Shown here one piece after another: positions 1 to 9,431 of a stretch of DNA of 64,000 nt. Source of the stretch: an uncultured Bacteroidales bacterium (GTDB taxonomy: Bacteria; Bacteroidota; Bacteroidia; Bacteroidales; P3). Positions within the stretch are counted from its first letter, which is position 1; the number at the start of each line of letters is the position of its first letter. The stretch lies in contig ONFR01000009.1 in assembly GCA_900317125.1 (NCBI GenBank), positions 1 to 64,000 on the forward strand, written 5' to 3'. A program made the translations under genes and the position numbers. The notes under the pieces are model-generated. The model was given only the letters and a program-made list of their open reading frames with translations, searched no databases and was not told the origin of the DNA.

Positions 1-79
1 TCCTCTCGACTGGAAAAGAAAATATCCAAACACCCTCCACTATTCCTGCTCAGTCCGATTGGTTTGCGTACAGCAATAG
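1..79 (+). CDS. 3' end of an unidentified CDS (truncated by the window edge)
   Basis: An open frame read from base 2 ends at TAG 77-79 and encodes 25 residues ending SVRLVCVQQ. Tails of this kind (SVR followed by hydrophobic residues and Cys) occur at the end of the Fibrobacter-succinogenes-major-paralogous and related surface-protein domains of Bacteroidota. That family assignment is a guess from a short tail. The strong terminator 24 bp downstream supports a real gene ending here. Confidence 0.5.
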   Translation, partial: PLDWKRKYPNTLHYSCSVRLVCVQQ

Positions 80-102
80 GCAGAATAATCATTCAACCCC
101 AA

Positions 103-137
103 AAGGAGTCCTTGCCAATATGCAGGGACTCCTTTTT
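103..137 (+). terminator. Rho-independent terminator
   Basis: A perfect 9-bp stem (AAGGAGTCC 103-111 with GGACTCCTT 126-134) and a 14-base loop lead into a T-rich run. It ends the truncated gene to its left. Confidence 0.85.
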
Positions 138-287
138 CTTTGCTGCCGGTCATTATTGCCCCATAAACCATATATCCCTTCTGAAAAAAGCACATTTCCG
201 ACACATTACCACAAGTTCACCAACGATATATTCATAAAAAATCGTGTTATTATTTCACGTATCTGTGTATAATTCAAGAATTATATG

Positions 288-295
288 TATATTTG
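288..295 (+). promoter_or_regulatory. Promoter -7 box for purH
   Basis: TATATTTG fits the Bacteroidota TAnnTTTG box. The expected leader (about 302-382) contains a 12-bp hairpin, 314-325 with 330-341, capped by a GCAA (GNRA) tetraloop. Confidence 0.65.
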
Positions 296-382
296 CATTT
301 TGCAAGCAACTATACAATATATCACGCAAGTGATGTATTGTCAGTACTTTATATAGACACTTAGGATATAAAAACAATAATA

Positions 383-1909
383 ATGGAACCTAAAAAAATA
401 AAATCAGCCCTCATCTCCGTCTACTACAAAGACGGCCTTGAAGACATCGTCAAAGCCCTCGACCGCCAAGGCGTCACCATCTATTCCACCGGCGGCACAC
501 AGAAATTCATCCAAGAACTCGGCATCGAACCCGTCGCCGTCGAATCCCTGACCGGCTACCCCTCCATCCTCGGAGGCCGTGTCAAAACGCTTCACCCCAA
601 AGTCTTCGGCGGCATCCTCAGCCGTCGCGACATGTACTCCGACGGAGAGCAGTTGGCACAGTACGAAATCCCCGAAATAGACCTCGTCATCGTTGACCTC
701 TACCCCTTCGAGGCCACCGTGGCCAGCGGCGCCCCCGAGCAGGACATCATCGAGAAGATTGACATCGGCGGCATCTCCCTCATCCGTGCCGCCGCCAAGA
801 ATTTCAAGGACGTGGTCATCGTCCCTGCTGTCAACCACTACGCCGAGTTCCTCCAGCTCTACACAGAGCAGGACGGCGCCACCACCCTCGAACAACGCCG
901 CCACTTCGCCGCATATGCATTTAACGTCAGCTCACATTACGACACCGCCATCTTCAACTACTTCAACCAGCAGGAGCAGATACCCGCCTTCAAACTCAGC
1001 GGTACTCAGGCCAACCCCCTGCGCTATGGCGAGAATCCCCACCAGAAAGGCTGCTACTATGGCAACCTCGACGCCTGCTTCACCAAGCTCAACGGCAAAG
1101 AAATATCATATAACAACATAGGCGACATCGATGCCGCTTGCGCCCTTATCGACGACTACGCCGACACCACCTTCGCCATCCTCAAGCACAACAACGCCTG
1201 CGGTCTCGCCACTCGTCCCACCCTGCTCCAGGCCTGGACCGACGCCCTGGCCGGCGACCCCGTCTCCGCCTTCGGCGGCGTGCTGGTCACCAACCGCACC
1301 ATCACCAAAGAGGTGGCAGAAGAGATGCATAAAATCTTCTTCGAAGTGTGCATCGCCCCCGACTACGACGATGATGCACTGACCATACTCCGTGGCAAGA
1401 AGAACCGCATCATCCTCAAGCGCAACGCTTTCAAGATGAGTCCTCAGGTATTCCGCAACGCCCTCGACGGCATCCTTGTGCAAGACCGCGACACCGTAGT
1501 CCCCACCGCCGCCGACATGGCCAAGAGTGTCACCTCCACCCCCATCACCCCGCAGCAGGCTGCCGACCTTGCCTTCGCCACCATCCTTGTCAAACACACC
1601 AAAAGCAACGCCATCGTCCTCGCCAAGAACGGCCAGCTCTGTGCCAGTGGCACCGGCCAGACCTCGCGCGTCGATGCCCTGCGCCAAGCCATTGCCAAAG
1701 CCCAGTCCTTCGGCTTCGACCTCAACGGAGCCGTCATGGCCAGCGACGCCTTCTTCCCCTTTGCCGACTGTGTAGAGATTGCCCACCAAGCCGGCATCGT
1801 CGCCGTGGCACACCCCGGCGGTTCCATCCACGACCAAGACTCCATCGACTACTGCGAGAAAAACCACATGGGCATGGCCATCACAGGCTACAGGCATTTC
1901 AAACACTAA
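383..1909 (+). CDS. purH: Bifunctional AICAR transformylase / IMP cyclohydrolase PurH
   Basis: This cytosolic enzyme does the last two steps of IMP synthesis: it formylates AICAR with 10-formyl-THF and closes the ring to IMP. At 508 residues it is the normal family length. The N-terminal MGS-like cyclohydrolase domain (about 1-150) shows STGGT at 35-39 and GRVKTLHPK at 65-73. The C-terminal transformylase domain has LRYGENPHQ and the catalytic Lys268-His269 in KHNNACG. The C-terminus is the typical GYRHFKH. It is preceded by its own promoter and followed 71 bp later by mreB with no terminator between, so the two may be co-transcribed. purA lies about 13 kb away in the same pathway. Confidence 0.97.
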   Translation: MEPKKIKSALISVYYKDGLEDIVKALDRQGVTIYSTGGTQKFIQELGIEPVAVESLTGYPSILGGRVKTLHPKVFGGILSRRDMYSDGEQLAQYEIPEIDLVIVDLYPFEATVASGAPEQDIIEKIDIGGISLIRAAAKNFKDVVIVPAVNHYAEFLQLYTEQDGATTLEQRRHFAAYAFNVSSHYDTAIFNYFNQQEQIPAFKLSGTQANPLRYGENPHQKGCYYGNLDACFTKLNGKEISYNNIGDIDAACALIDDYADTTFAILKHNNACGLATRPTLLQAWTDALAGDPVSAFGGVLVTNRTITKEVAEEMHKIFFEVCIAPDYDDDALTILRGKKNRIILKRNAFKMSPQVFRNALDGILVQDRDTVVPTAADMAKSVTSTPITPQQAADLAFATILVKHTKSNAIVLAKNGQLCASGTGQTSRVDALRQAIAKAQSFGFDLNGAVMASDAFFPFADCVEIAHQAGIVAVAHPGGSIHDQDSIDYCEKNHMGMAITGYRHFKH

Positions 1910-1980
1910 ATGAAACTTTTTCACCCTTTTTGCGTATAATCACACATCATCATAAACAAGAAAAAAACAGATTAGTATAA

Positions 1981-3006
1981 ATGGGTTTATTTTCATTCTT
2001 TAACAAAGAGGTAGCAATGGACCTTGGCACCGCCAACTCCATTGTCATCCACAACGACCAGGTAGTCGTCGACGAACCCTCCATTGTGGCCGTCGACCGC
2101 AACAACAACCGCATCATCGCCGTCGGTAAACGCGCCCAGATGATGGCCGGCAAGACCGACAACAAAAACATCGAGACCGTCCGTCCGTTGCGCGGCGGCG
2201 TCATCGCCGACTTCGAGATGGCTCAGCACCTCATCCGCGAGCTTATCGGCATGACCAACATCAACCGCTCTTTCATGCCTCCCTCGCTGCGCATGGTCAT
2301 CTGCATCCCCTCCGGCATCACCAATGTCGAGGAACGCGCCGTGCGTGAAAGCGCCGAACAGGCCGGAGCCAAGGAAATCCGCATGATCCACGAACCCATG
2401 GCCGCCGCCATAGGTATCGGCATCGACGTCCTCGAACCCGAAGGCCACATGATTGTCGACATCGGAGGCGGCACGGCTGAAATCGCCGTCATCTCCCTCG
2501 GAGGCATCGTCTGCAACAACTCTATCCGCGTCGCCGGCGACGAGTTCAACGAGAACGTTGTTGAGTATATGCGCAAACAGCACAACATGGTCATCGGTGA
2601 GCGCACTGCCGAGCAAGTGAAAATCAAAGTCGGCGCCGCCGTAAGCGAACTCGACGAACCCCCTGAGGACTATCCCACCCTGGGTCGCGACCTCCTCACC
2701 GGACTGCCCAAGGAAATCTCCGTCAACTACAAGGAGATTGCCCACGCCCTCGACAAATCCATTGCCCGCATCGAGCAGGCCATCCTCGACACCCTCTCGG
2801 CCACCCCGCCGGAGTTGGCTGCCGACATCTACCGCACTGGTATCTATCTGGCCGGTGGCGGCTCGCTGCTCCGCGGCCTCGACCAGCGCATCTCTTCCAA
2901 GACCAAACTGCAGGTCCACATCGCCGAAGACCCCCTGCGCGCCGTGGCACGCGGTACCGGCATCGCACTGAAGAACTTCTCCAAGTTCTCCTTCCTCATC
3001 CGCTAA
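1981..3006 (+). CDS. mreB: Rod-shape determining actin homologue MreB
   Basis: MreB is a bacterial actin that forms membrane-bound filaments and guides the elongation machinery for peptidoglycan. The 341-residue product has the actin-fold ATP-binding blocks: phosphate-1 DLGTANS at 14-20, phosphate-2 DIGGGT at about 160-165, and the adenosine motif AGGGSLLRG from about 291. The N-terminal MGLFSFFNKEV is a hydrophobic/amphipathic membrane anchor like those known in the family. In most Bacteroidota mreB is followed by mreC, mreD, PBP2 and rodA. Here a strong terminator follows directly and the next gene is ileS, so the cluster is broken. Confidence 0.97.
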   Translation: MGLFSFFNKEVAMDLGTANSIVIHNDQVVVDEPSIVAVDRNNNRIIAVGKRAQMMAGKTDNKNIETVRPLRGGVIADFEMAQHLIRELIGMTNINRSFMPPSLRMVICIPSGITNVEERAVRESAEQAGAKEIRMIHEPMAAAIGIGIDVLEPEGHMIVDIGGGTAEIAVISLGGIVCNNSIRVAGDEFNENVVEYMRKQHNMVIGERTAEQVKIKVGAAVSELDEPPEDYPTLGRDLLTGLPKEISVNYKEIAHALDKSIARIEQAILDTLSATPPELAADIYRTGIYLAGGGSLLRGLDQRISSKTKLQVHIAEDPLRAVARGTGIALKNFSKFSFLIR

Positions 3007-3030
3007 CAACACCTTATTATTCATCCAATA

Positions 3031-3070
3031 AAGCCACGCACTGCCGACACGCAGTGTGTGGCTTTTTTTC
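3031..3070 (+). terminator. Strong terminator after mreB
   Basis: A 14-bp stem with one G-T pair (AAGCCACGCACTGC 3031-3044 with GCAGTGTGTGGCTT 3051-3064) and a 6-base loop runs into a T tract. It closes the purH-mreB unit. Confidence 0.95.
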
Positions 3071-3111
3071 GTCCCCACTCCCTTGCAGAAAGTCCGACTT
3101 ATACATAAACC

Positions 3112-3133
3112 TTAATGACCGATTGGGGGTGAA
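3112..3133 (+). repeat. Dispersed 20-bp motif, copy 1 (variant)
   Basis: TTAATGACCGATTGGGGGTG is a variant of the motif TAATGACCGATTTGGGTTAA that recurs in at least five other spacers here. It is followed by a GGGG...CCCC hairpin. The remainder of 3071-3237 shows no gene. Confidence 0.55.
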
Positions 3134-3237
3134 ATCCCCCTAGGAGCTACCGGTATCTCTTTTGACAGAAATGGGCTAAATCAAGCCTTTGAAAAATGAA
3201 GTGCAAGGTTTTTTGGGCAGAATATAATATTTTTTCG

Positions 3238-3245
3238 TATCTTTG
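3238..3245 (+). promoter_or_regulatory. Promoter -7 box for the ileS operon
   Basis: TATCTTTG box. The roughly 80-nt leader holds two hairpins: CTTTGTGCC 3257-3265 with GGCGCAAAG 3271-3279, and GTTATT/AATAAC within 3281-3301. These could regulate ileS, but neither has a terminator T-run. Confidence 0.85.
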
Positions 3246-3330
3246 CAGATTGGATTCTTTGTGCCGATTTGGCGCAAAGGGTTATTAATGTGCATAATAA
3301 CAACGAAAGAAAAACACATATATAGGTCAA

Positions 3331-6300
3331 ATGAGTTATAAAGAGTACAAACAGCTAAACATGACCCAGATTGGCGAGGAGATTCGCAAGTTTTGGGAAG
3401 AGAACGAGACTTTTGAGAAAGGACAGCAGCTTGCCGAGGGGCATCCCTCGTTCGTATTCTACGACGGCCCTCCGTCGGCCAACGGGAAACCGGGCATCCA
3501 CCATGTGATGGCCCGCACGATAAAGGACGTGTTCTGCCGCTACAAGGCGCAGAAGGGTTATTTCGTGGACCGCAAGGCTGGCTGGGACACCCACGGGCTG
3601 CCTGTCGAGCTGGGCGTGGAAAAGAAGCTGGGCATCACCAAGGAAGATATCGGCAAGAAGATAAGCGTTGACGACTACAACCATGCTTGCCGCACCGAGG
3701 TGCTGCAGTACAAAGACTTGTGGGACGAACTGACCAAACAGATGGGCTACTGGGTGGACTTAAAACACCCTTACATCACTTTCGAGAACGAGTATATCGA
3801 GACCCTTTGGTACCTGCTGAAAATGCTTTACGACAAGGGGCTCCTGTATAAAGGCTACACTATCCAGCCCTTCAGTCCCGCCGCCGGCACCGGCTTGTCG
3901 AGCCATGAGCTGAACCTGCCGGGCTGCTACCGCGATGTGAAGGACACCACCTGCGTGGCCATGTTCAGGATTTTGTCGGACTTGTCAGACTTGTCGGACG
4001 AGTCGGACAAGTCGGGTGTTCCCACTTACGCCATTGCTTGGACCACCACTCCGTGGACGCTGCCATCGAACACCGCATTGTGCGTGGGACCTACCATCGA
4101 CTATGTGCTGGTGGAGACCACTCATCCCTACAGCGGCGAGGCATGCAACATCATACTGGCCAAGCCCCTGTTCGGCAACTTCTTTACCGAAGGCGAACCC
4201 GACGAGAAGTCGAAACTGCTGCACGGACACGTGATCGCCGAGTGCAAAGGCACTGCCTTGGAGGGGTTGGCTTATGAGCAGCTCATCCCCTGGGTGAAAC
4301 CGACCGTGGTGAATGCTGCTGCGCAGACCCACCGTACCGCCGAGCAAGGCGAGGCTTTCCGCATTATATTGGGCGACTATGTCACCACCGAAGACGGTAC
4401 AGGTATCGTCCATATCGCCCCCACCTTCGGTGCCGACGACGCCCGCGTGGCCAAGAAAGCCGGCATCGCCGACCTGCTGATGTACGACCGCGACGGCAAG
4501 CAGGCACCCATGGTGGACCGCACCGGCAAGTTCTGGGCCTTGGAAGACCTCGACCCTGAATGGGTGAAAGAGAATGTGGACACTGCCACCTATGGCCAGT
4601 ATGCCGCCAAGTTTGTGAAGAACGCCTATGACCCCACCAAGGGCGAGAAAGACATGAGTCTGGACGTGGAGCTGGTGATTATGCTGAAGGAGCAGGGCAA
4701 GCTGTTCAAGAGCGAGAAGCACACCCACAGCTATCCCCACTGCTGGCGCACGGACAAGCCCGTGCTGTACTACCCGTTGGACAGCTGGTTTATCCGCACC
4801 ACGGCCATGCGCGACCGCATGATAGAACTGAACAAGACCATCAACTGGAAGCCCGAAGCCACCGGCACAGGCCGTTTTGGCAACTGGTTGGAAAACATAG
4901 TGGACTGGAACCTGAGCCGCAGCCGCTACTGGGGCACCCCCCTGCCCATCTGGCGCACCGAGGACGGCAAAGAGGAAATCTGCATCGGCAGCATAGAGGA
5001 CTTGCGCAAAGAGATTGACAAGGCTGTGGATGCCGGTTTCATGAAAGACAACCCCTACCGGAAAGAGACATTCGACCTGCACAGACCCTACATCGACGAT
5101 GTGGTGCTGGTGTCGCCCACCGGCAGGAAGATGATGCGCGAACCCGACTTGATTGACGTTTGGTTTGACAGCGGTGCCATGCCCTATGCCCAAATTCATT
5201 ACATGGGAGAGGAGCTGAAAGAAAGCCAGTTCCCGGCAGACTTCATTGCCGAAGGCGTAGACCAGACCCGTGGTTGGTTCTACACCCTGCATGCCATTGC
5301 CACCATGTGTTTCGACAGCGTGGCATTCAAGAACGTCATCAGCAACGGACTGGTGCTCGACAAGAACGGCAACAAGATGTCCAAGCGTTTGGGCAACGGT
5401 GTGGACCCCTTCGAGACTCTGAGCAAGCAGGGACCTGATGCCACCCGCTGGTATATGATTACCAACAGCCAGCCTTGGGACAACCTGAAGTTCGACATCG
5501 AAGGTGTCGACGAGGTACGCCGCAAGTTGTTCGGCACCCTGTACAACACCTACAGTTTCTTCGCCCTGTATGCCAATATCGATGGCTTTGAATACAAAGA
5601 GGCTGAGCTGCCGTTCGCCGAGCGACCCGAAATAGACCGTTGGATACTGAGTGAGCTGAACACCCTGGTGAAGAATGTGGACGAGGCCTTTGCCGACTAC
5701 GAGCCCACCAAGGCCGGACGCGCGATACAGGAGTTTGTGGATGCCAACCTGAGCAACTGGTATGTGCGCCTCAGCCGCCGCCGTTTCTGGAAAGGCGAAA
5801 TGACCGACGACAAGATTTCGGCCTACCAAACGCTCTACACCTGCTTAGAGACGTTGGCACGCCTGATGTCGCCTATCGCCCCCTTCTTCAGCGAACGCAT
5901 GTTCCAAGACCTGAACAACGTCACCCACCGCATCGCTGCCGAGTCGGTACACCATGTGGCATTCCCCGAGGTACATGAAGAGATGATTGATTTTGATTTG
6001 GAGCATGAAATGCGTTTGGCCCAGCAGATATGCTCTATGGGATTGTCGCTTCGCAAGAAGAGCAATCTACGTGTCCGTCAACCATTGAGCAAGATAATCG
6101 TTCCATACGAGGATGATTATTCCATGTTACAAATAAGAAGCAAAGCAAATCTTATTCAGGCAGAATTAAATGTAAAGAGTATTGAATTATTGCCTGCAAA
6201 TAATGAAGTGCTGGTGAAGAGTATTAAACCTAATTATAAAACATTAGGCCCTCGGTACGGAAAAATAATGAAGCAAATTGCAGAAAAGATTTCAATGTTT

Positions 6301-6735
6301 AACCAGTGGGATATTAATTCTCTTCAAGCAAAAGGGGTGTGTGAACTGAACATCGGTGATGAGAAGGTGGAGCTGCTGCTCAGCGACGTGGAGATTGCCA
6401 CACAGGACATCCCCGGCTGGGTGGTAGCCAACGACGGCAGCCTGACCGTCGCCCTCGACATCACAGTGAGCGACGAGTTGAAAGCCGAAGGCATCGCCCG
6501 CGAACTGGTGAACCGCATCCAGAATATCCGCAAGGAAGGCTTCGACGTGACCGACCGCATCACCATCGACCTGCAAAGCGGCGAATGGGACGAGGCCGTA
6601 AAACGTCACATGGACTATATCTGCTCCGAGACCCTCTGCACCCGCCTGCAACTACTGCCCACAGTAGAGAATGGCACCACTATCGAAATCATCGAAGGCA
6701 TCAACACCAATATTGCCGTAGCAAAAAGCCTTTGA
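3331..6735 (+). CDS. ileS: Isoleucyl-tRNA synthetase
   Basis: This enzyme charges tRNA-Ile with isoleucine in the cytosol. The 1134-residue class I synthetase carries a HIGH-type motif inside PPSANGKPGIHH (47-58), an editing domain with WTTTPWTLPSN, and KMSKR at 682-686 followed by an anticodon-binding domain. Two oddities stand out. A 9-bp repeat expanded in frame at 3973-4017 adds an Asp/Ser-rich stretch at residues 215-229. Bases of about 6100-6335 (residues ~925-1000) are markedly richer in A and T than the rest of the gene, while the frame stays open. It is the first gene of a seven-gene unit that runs to 14564 with gaps of 6-36 bp or overlaps. Confidence 0.97.
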   Translation: MSYKEYKQLNMTQIGEEIRKFWEENETFEKGQQLAEGHPSFVFYDGPPSANGKPGIHHVMARTIKDVFCRYKAQKGYFVDRKAGWDTHGLPVELGVEKKLGITKEDIGKKISVDDYNHACRTEVLQYKDLWDELTKQMGYWVDLKHPYITFENEYIETLWYLLKMLYDKGLLYKGYTIQPFSPAAGTGLSSHELNLPGCYRDVKDTTCVAMFRILSDLSDLSDESDKSGVPTYAIAWTTTPWTLPSNTALCVGPTIDYVLVETTHPYSGEACNIILAKPLFGNFFTEGEPDEKSKLLHGHVIAECKGTALEGLAYEQLIPWVKPTVVNAAAQTHRTAEQGEAFRIILGDYVTTEDGTGIVHIAPTFGADDARVAKKAGIADLLMYDRDGKQAPMVDRTGKFWALEDLDPEWVKENVDTATYGQYAAKFVKNAYDPTKGEKDMSLDVELVIMLKEQGKLFKSEKHTHSYPHCWRTDKPVLYYPLDSWFIRTTAMRDRMIELNKTINWKPEATGTGRFGNWLENIVDWNLSRSRYWGTPLPIWRTEDGKEEICIGSIEDLRKEIDKAVDAGFMKDNPYRKETFDLHRPYIDDVVLVSPTGRKMMREPDLIDVWFDSGAMPYAQIHYMGEELKESQFPADFIAEGVDQTRGWFYTLHAIATMCFDSVAFKNVISNGLVLDKNGNKMSKRLGNGVDPFETLSKQGPDATRWYMITNSQPWDNLKFDIEGVDEVRRKLFGTLYNTYSFFALYANIDGFEYKEAELPFAERPEIDRWILSELNTLVKNVDEAFADYEPTKAGRAIQEFVDANLSNWYVRLSRRRFWKGEMTDDKISAYQTLYTCLETLARLMSPIAPFFSERMFQDLNNVTHRIAAESVHHVAFPEVHEEMIDFDLEHEMRLAQQICSMGLSLRKKSNLRVRQPLSKIIVPYEDDYSMLQIRSKANLIQAELNVKSIELLPANNEVLVKSIKPNYKTLGPRYGKIMKQIAEKISMFNQWDINSLQAKGVCELNIGDEKVELLLSDVEIATQDIPGWVVANDGSLTVALDITVSDELKAEGIARELVNRIQNIRKEGFDVTDRITIDLQSGEWDEAVKRHMDYICSETLCTRLQLLPTVENGTTIEIIEGINTNIAVAKSL
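3973..4017 (+). repeat. Five 9-bp tandem units inside ileS
   Basis: The unit TTGTCGGAC and four variants follow each other without gaps and stay in the ileS frame. The same unit, in reverse orientation, forms an array at 52741-52776. Confidence 0.9.
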
Positions 6736-6771
6736 CACAAAGGCATATCGAACAGCCAACACAGAAAAGAC

Positions 6772-7986
6772 ATGGAGAATATCATCGACACCATCAAGCA
6801 CCTTGCCAGCGACTACAAAGAAGAGGCTGTAGGCTGGCGGCGTCACCTGCACCGGCACCCTGAACTCAGCCAACAGGAGTTCGGCACGATGGCTTTCGTG
6901 GCCGAAAGGCTAAAAGAAATGGGGTTGGAACCCAAGACGGGCATTGGCAAGACGGGCGTGATGGCGATGATTCGCGGGGGCAAGAACCCCGACGGCTATT
7001 GTGTTGCCCTTCGTGCCGACTACGATGCGCTCCCCCTCACCGAGGCAACGGGGCTTCCCTTTGCCTCGGAGAATCCCGGCGTGATGCATGCTTGCGGCCA
7101 CGATATGCACACCAGCTCGCTGCTGTGTGCCGCAAAAATACTCACCACCATCCGCGAAGAGCTGGAGGGAAGCATCATGCTTATCTTCGAGCCTTCGGAG
7201 GAGATGTACCCTGGCGGTGCCCGCATGATGATGGACGACGGCTTGTTTGACAAGGTGATGCCCAACGAAATCTATTCGTTCCACTGCCTGCCTGAGATGG
7301 ACTACGGCCGCATCGGCATGAAAAAAGGTCGCTACATGGCCTCGACCGATGAACTGTACTGGACCATCAAAGGCAAAGGGGGACACGGAGCCACTCCCCA
7401 CATGAGTGTCGACCCCATCCTTATCGCCTCGCATATTGTGGTGGCCTTGCAGCAAATAGTGAGCCGCAACGCTGCACCCATGATGCCCACCGTGTTGAGC
7501 TTCGGCAAGTTCATCGGCGAAGGCCGCACCAACATCATTCCAGACGAGGTGAAGATGGAGGGTATAATCCGTACTTTCGACCCCCAATGGCGGCTCGACT
7601 GCCACGAGAAGATACGGAAGATAAGCTGCGGCATTGCTGAGAGCATGGGCGGAGAATGCGACCTGTTCATCGACTACGGTTATCCTCCCGTCATCAACGA
7701 CGATGCCTGCACCCAGCAGGTGCATGACAACGGAGTGGCATTCCTGGGAGAAGAGCATGTTGAATGGCTCGACCTGCGCATGACGGCTGAGGACTTCGCC
7801 TTCTTTGCACAGAAGATACCTGCCTGCTACTACCGAATAGGCATCCACATCCCCGGCACCCCATACAGCAATCTGCACCGTCCCGACCTGATGGTTGACG
7901 AGCGTTCCATTGAACTGGCCGGAGGTTTTGTAGCATACAATGCTTTCTCTGCGCTTAGAAACAAGATTAAACAGAATCCTTCATGA
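6772..7986 (+). CDS. M20-family amidohydrolase (hippurate / N-acyl-amino-acid hydrolase type)
   Basis: A predicted zinc or manganese peptidase-like amidohydrolase that cleaves N-acyl amino acids or similar amides. The 404-residue length is typical. Metal-binding signatures are RRHLHRHPELS near residue 24, CGHDMH at 108-113 and the EPSEE acidic pair at 140-144. KGGHGATPH marks the dimerisation domain. There is no signal peptide, so it is cytosolic. The start lies 36 bp after ileS, and its stop overlaps the next gene's start by 4 bp (ATGA). The exact substrate cannot be told from the sequence. Confidence 0.88.
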   Translation: MENIIDTIKHLASDYKEEAVGWRRHLHRHPELSQQEFGTMAFVAERLKEMGLEPKTGIGKTGVMAMIRGGKNPDGYCVALRADYDALPLTEATGLPFASENPGVMHACGHDMHTSSLLCAAKILTTIREELEGSIMLIFEPSEEMYPGGARMMMDDGLFDKVMPNEIYSFHCLPEMDYGRIGMKKGRYMASTDELYWTIKGKGGHGATPHMSVDPILIASHIVVALQQIVSRNAAPMMPTVLSFGKFIGEGRTNIIPDEVKMEGIIRTFDPQWRLDCHEKIRKISCGIAESMGGECDLFIDYGYPPVINDDACTQQVHDNGVAFLGEEHVEWLDLRMTAEDFAFFAQKIPACYYRIGIHIPGTPYSNLHRPDLMVDERSIELAGGFVAYNAFSALRNKIKQNPS

Positions 7987-9416
7987 GTACTGAGGCGATA
8001 GACACCACCAAAGAACTTGGCACCAGGAATATCCGTTCCTTGTTGTGGAAATATGCCTTGCCCGCTGTGGTGACACAGATTATTGCCACAGTATATAATC
8101 TGGTCGACAGCATATTTCTGGGACACGCCGAAAACGGACCCTTAATCCTTGCCGCTTTGGCCATCACCCTCCCCATCATGAACATCATCCATGCTTTTGG
8201 GTCGCTGGTGGGAGCCGGAGCCTCGGCACGCATGAGCATCGTTCTGGGACGAAAAGATGTCCGCTGGGCAGAAAAGATTCTGGGCAATAGCGTACACCTC
8301 ACCTTCTTCTTTGGCGCCCTGTTCCTTACAGCCGGATACCTGTTCATGAGGCCCATCCTTTCTATGTTCGGCGCCTCTGCCACCACAATAGCATTCGCAC
8401 AGGAATATCTGGATATCGTACTTCCCGGCATGTTCCTCACTACGCTCACCTTCAACCTATCAGGATTGATACGTGCTTCGGGCTACGCATCTAAATCGAT
8501 GTGGATACAAGTCAGCGGTGCGCTCCTGAACATTGCCCTCGACGCCCTCTTCATCGTTGGGTTGGGCTGGGGTATCCGTGGCGGTGCCTGGGCAACGACC
8601 ATCGCCATGGCCTTCTCGGCAGCGTTGGCCGTGATGCACTTCCTCAACGCGAAATCGTTCATCCGCTTCAAACGTCACTGCTGGGAGCCCAAGATGTATA
8701 TTGTCAAGAATATCCTTGCCATCGGCATCAGCCCCTTCTCTATGAACGTGGCAGCCTGTGCGGTGGTAGCACTTCTCAACTCGCAACTCATACACTACGG
8801 AGGTGACTTGGCTGTCAGTGCCTACGGAGTGGTGAACCGTGTGGCGATGCTGGTAGTGATGATACTGCTGGGCATCTGCCAAGGGATGCAGCCCATAGCC
8901 GGATACAACTACGGTGCCGGGAACAACCTACGATTGAAGCATGTATACATGTTATCGTTGAAATGGAATGTCGGGATTGGCGTTGTAGGAATGCTCTTGG
9001 CATTGATTATCCCCCGTCTGCTGGTGATGATGATGAGCGACAACGAACAGCTTATCGCCATCTCCATCCCTGCCATGCGCTACCTGCTTGTAATGGCACC
9101 GCTGATTGGCTTCACCATCACAAACTCGCAATTCTTCCAGTCCATCGACAAACCATGGATAGCCATCGTCACCAGTCTCTCACGCCAAGTCATCTTCCTC
9201 ATCCCAATGATGTACTTAGTTCCTCTGCTGTATATGCGACTGGGTGGTAACGGATTGTCGGGAGTATGGTGCAGTTGCACCGTCAGCGACCTGCTAGGAG
9301 CGGTACTCTCGGGCTGGCTGCTCCTCTCGCAACGCAAAGTATTCGTACCTGGATACATTCCACCTGAACGCAAGCCCCGCAAAGAACGTGGTCCATCGGG
9401 GACTATCATACAATAA
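7983..9416 (+). CDS. MATE-family multidrug / cation exporter
   Basis: A 477-residue inner-membrane antiporter that exports drugs or metabolites in exchange for Na+ or H+. About twelve hydrophobic segments in two similar halves are visible, with the MATE features PLILAALAITLPIMN and GICQGMQPIAGYNYGAGN. The latter is the MepA/NorM-type loop. The C-terminal tail is rich in Lys/Arg. Its ATG overlaps the stop of the amidohydrolase, which suggests translational coupling; the pair may hydrolyse and export a shared compound (inference). Confidence 0.9.
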   Translation: MSTEAIDTTKELGTRNIRSLLWKYALPAVVTQIIATVYNLVDSIFLGHAENGPLILAALAITLPIMNIIHAFGSLVGAGASARMSIVLGRKDVRWAEKILGNSVHLTFFFGALFLTAGYLFMRPILSMFGASATTIAFAQEYLDIVLPGMFLTTLTFNLSGLIRASGYASKSMWIQVSGALLNIALDALFIVGLGWGIRGGAWATTIAMAFSAALAVMHFLNAKSFIRFKRHCWEPKMYIVKNILAIGISPFSMNVAACAVVALLNSQLIHYGGDLAVSAYGVVNRVAMLVVMILLGICQGMQPIAGYNYGAGNNLRLKHVYMLSLKWNVGIGVVGMLLALIIPRLLVMMMSDNEQLIAISIPAMRYLLVMAPLIGFTITNSQFFQSIDKPWIAIVTSLSRQVIFLIPMMYLVPLLYMRLGGNGLSGVWCSCTVSDLLGAVLSGWLLLSQRKVFVPGYIPPERKPRKERGPSGTIIQ

Positions 9417-9431
9417 ACTAACAATAACACC

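Noticed and set aside
1993..3078. Antisense frame opposite mreB
   Set aside because: Shadow of the MreB frame; the reverse reading has no known domain.
3973..4017. Repeats that could suggest a CRISPR array
   Set aside because: Units are 9 bp without spacers and no cas genes are present anywhere in the window.
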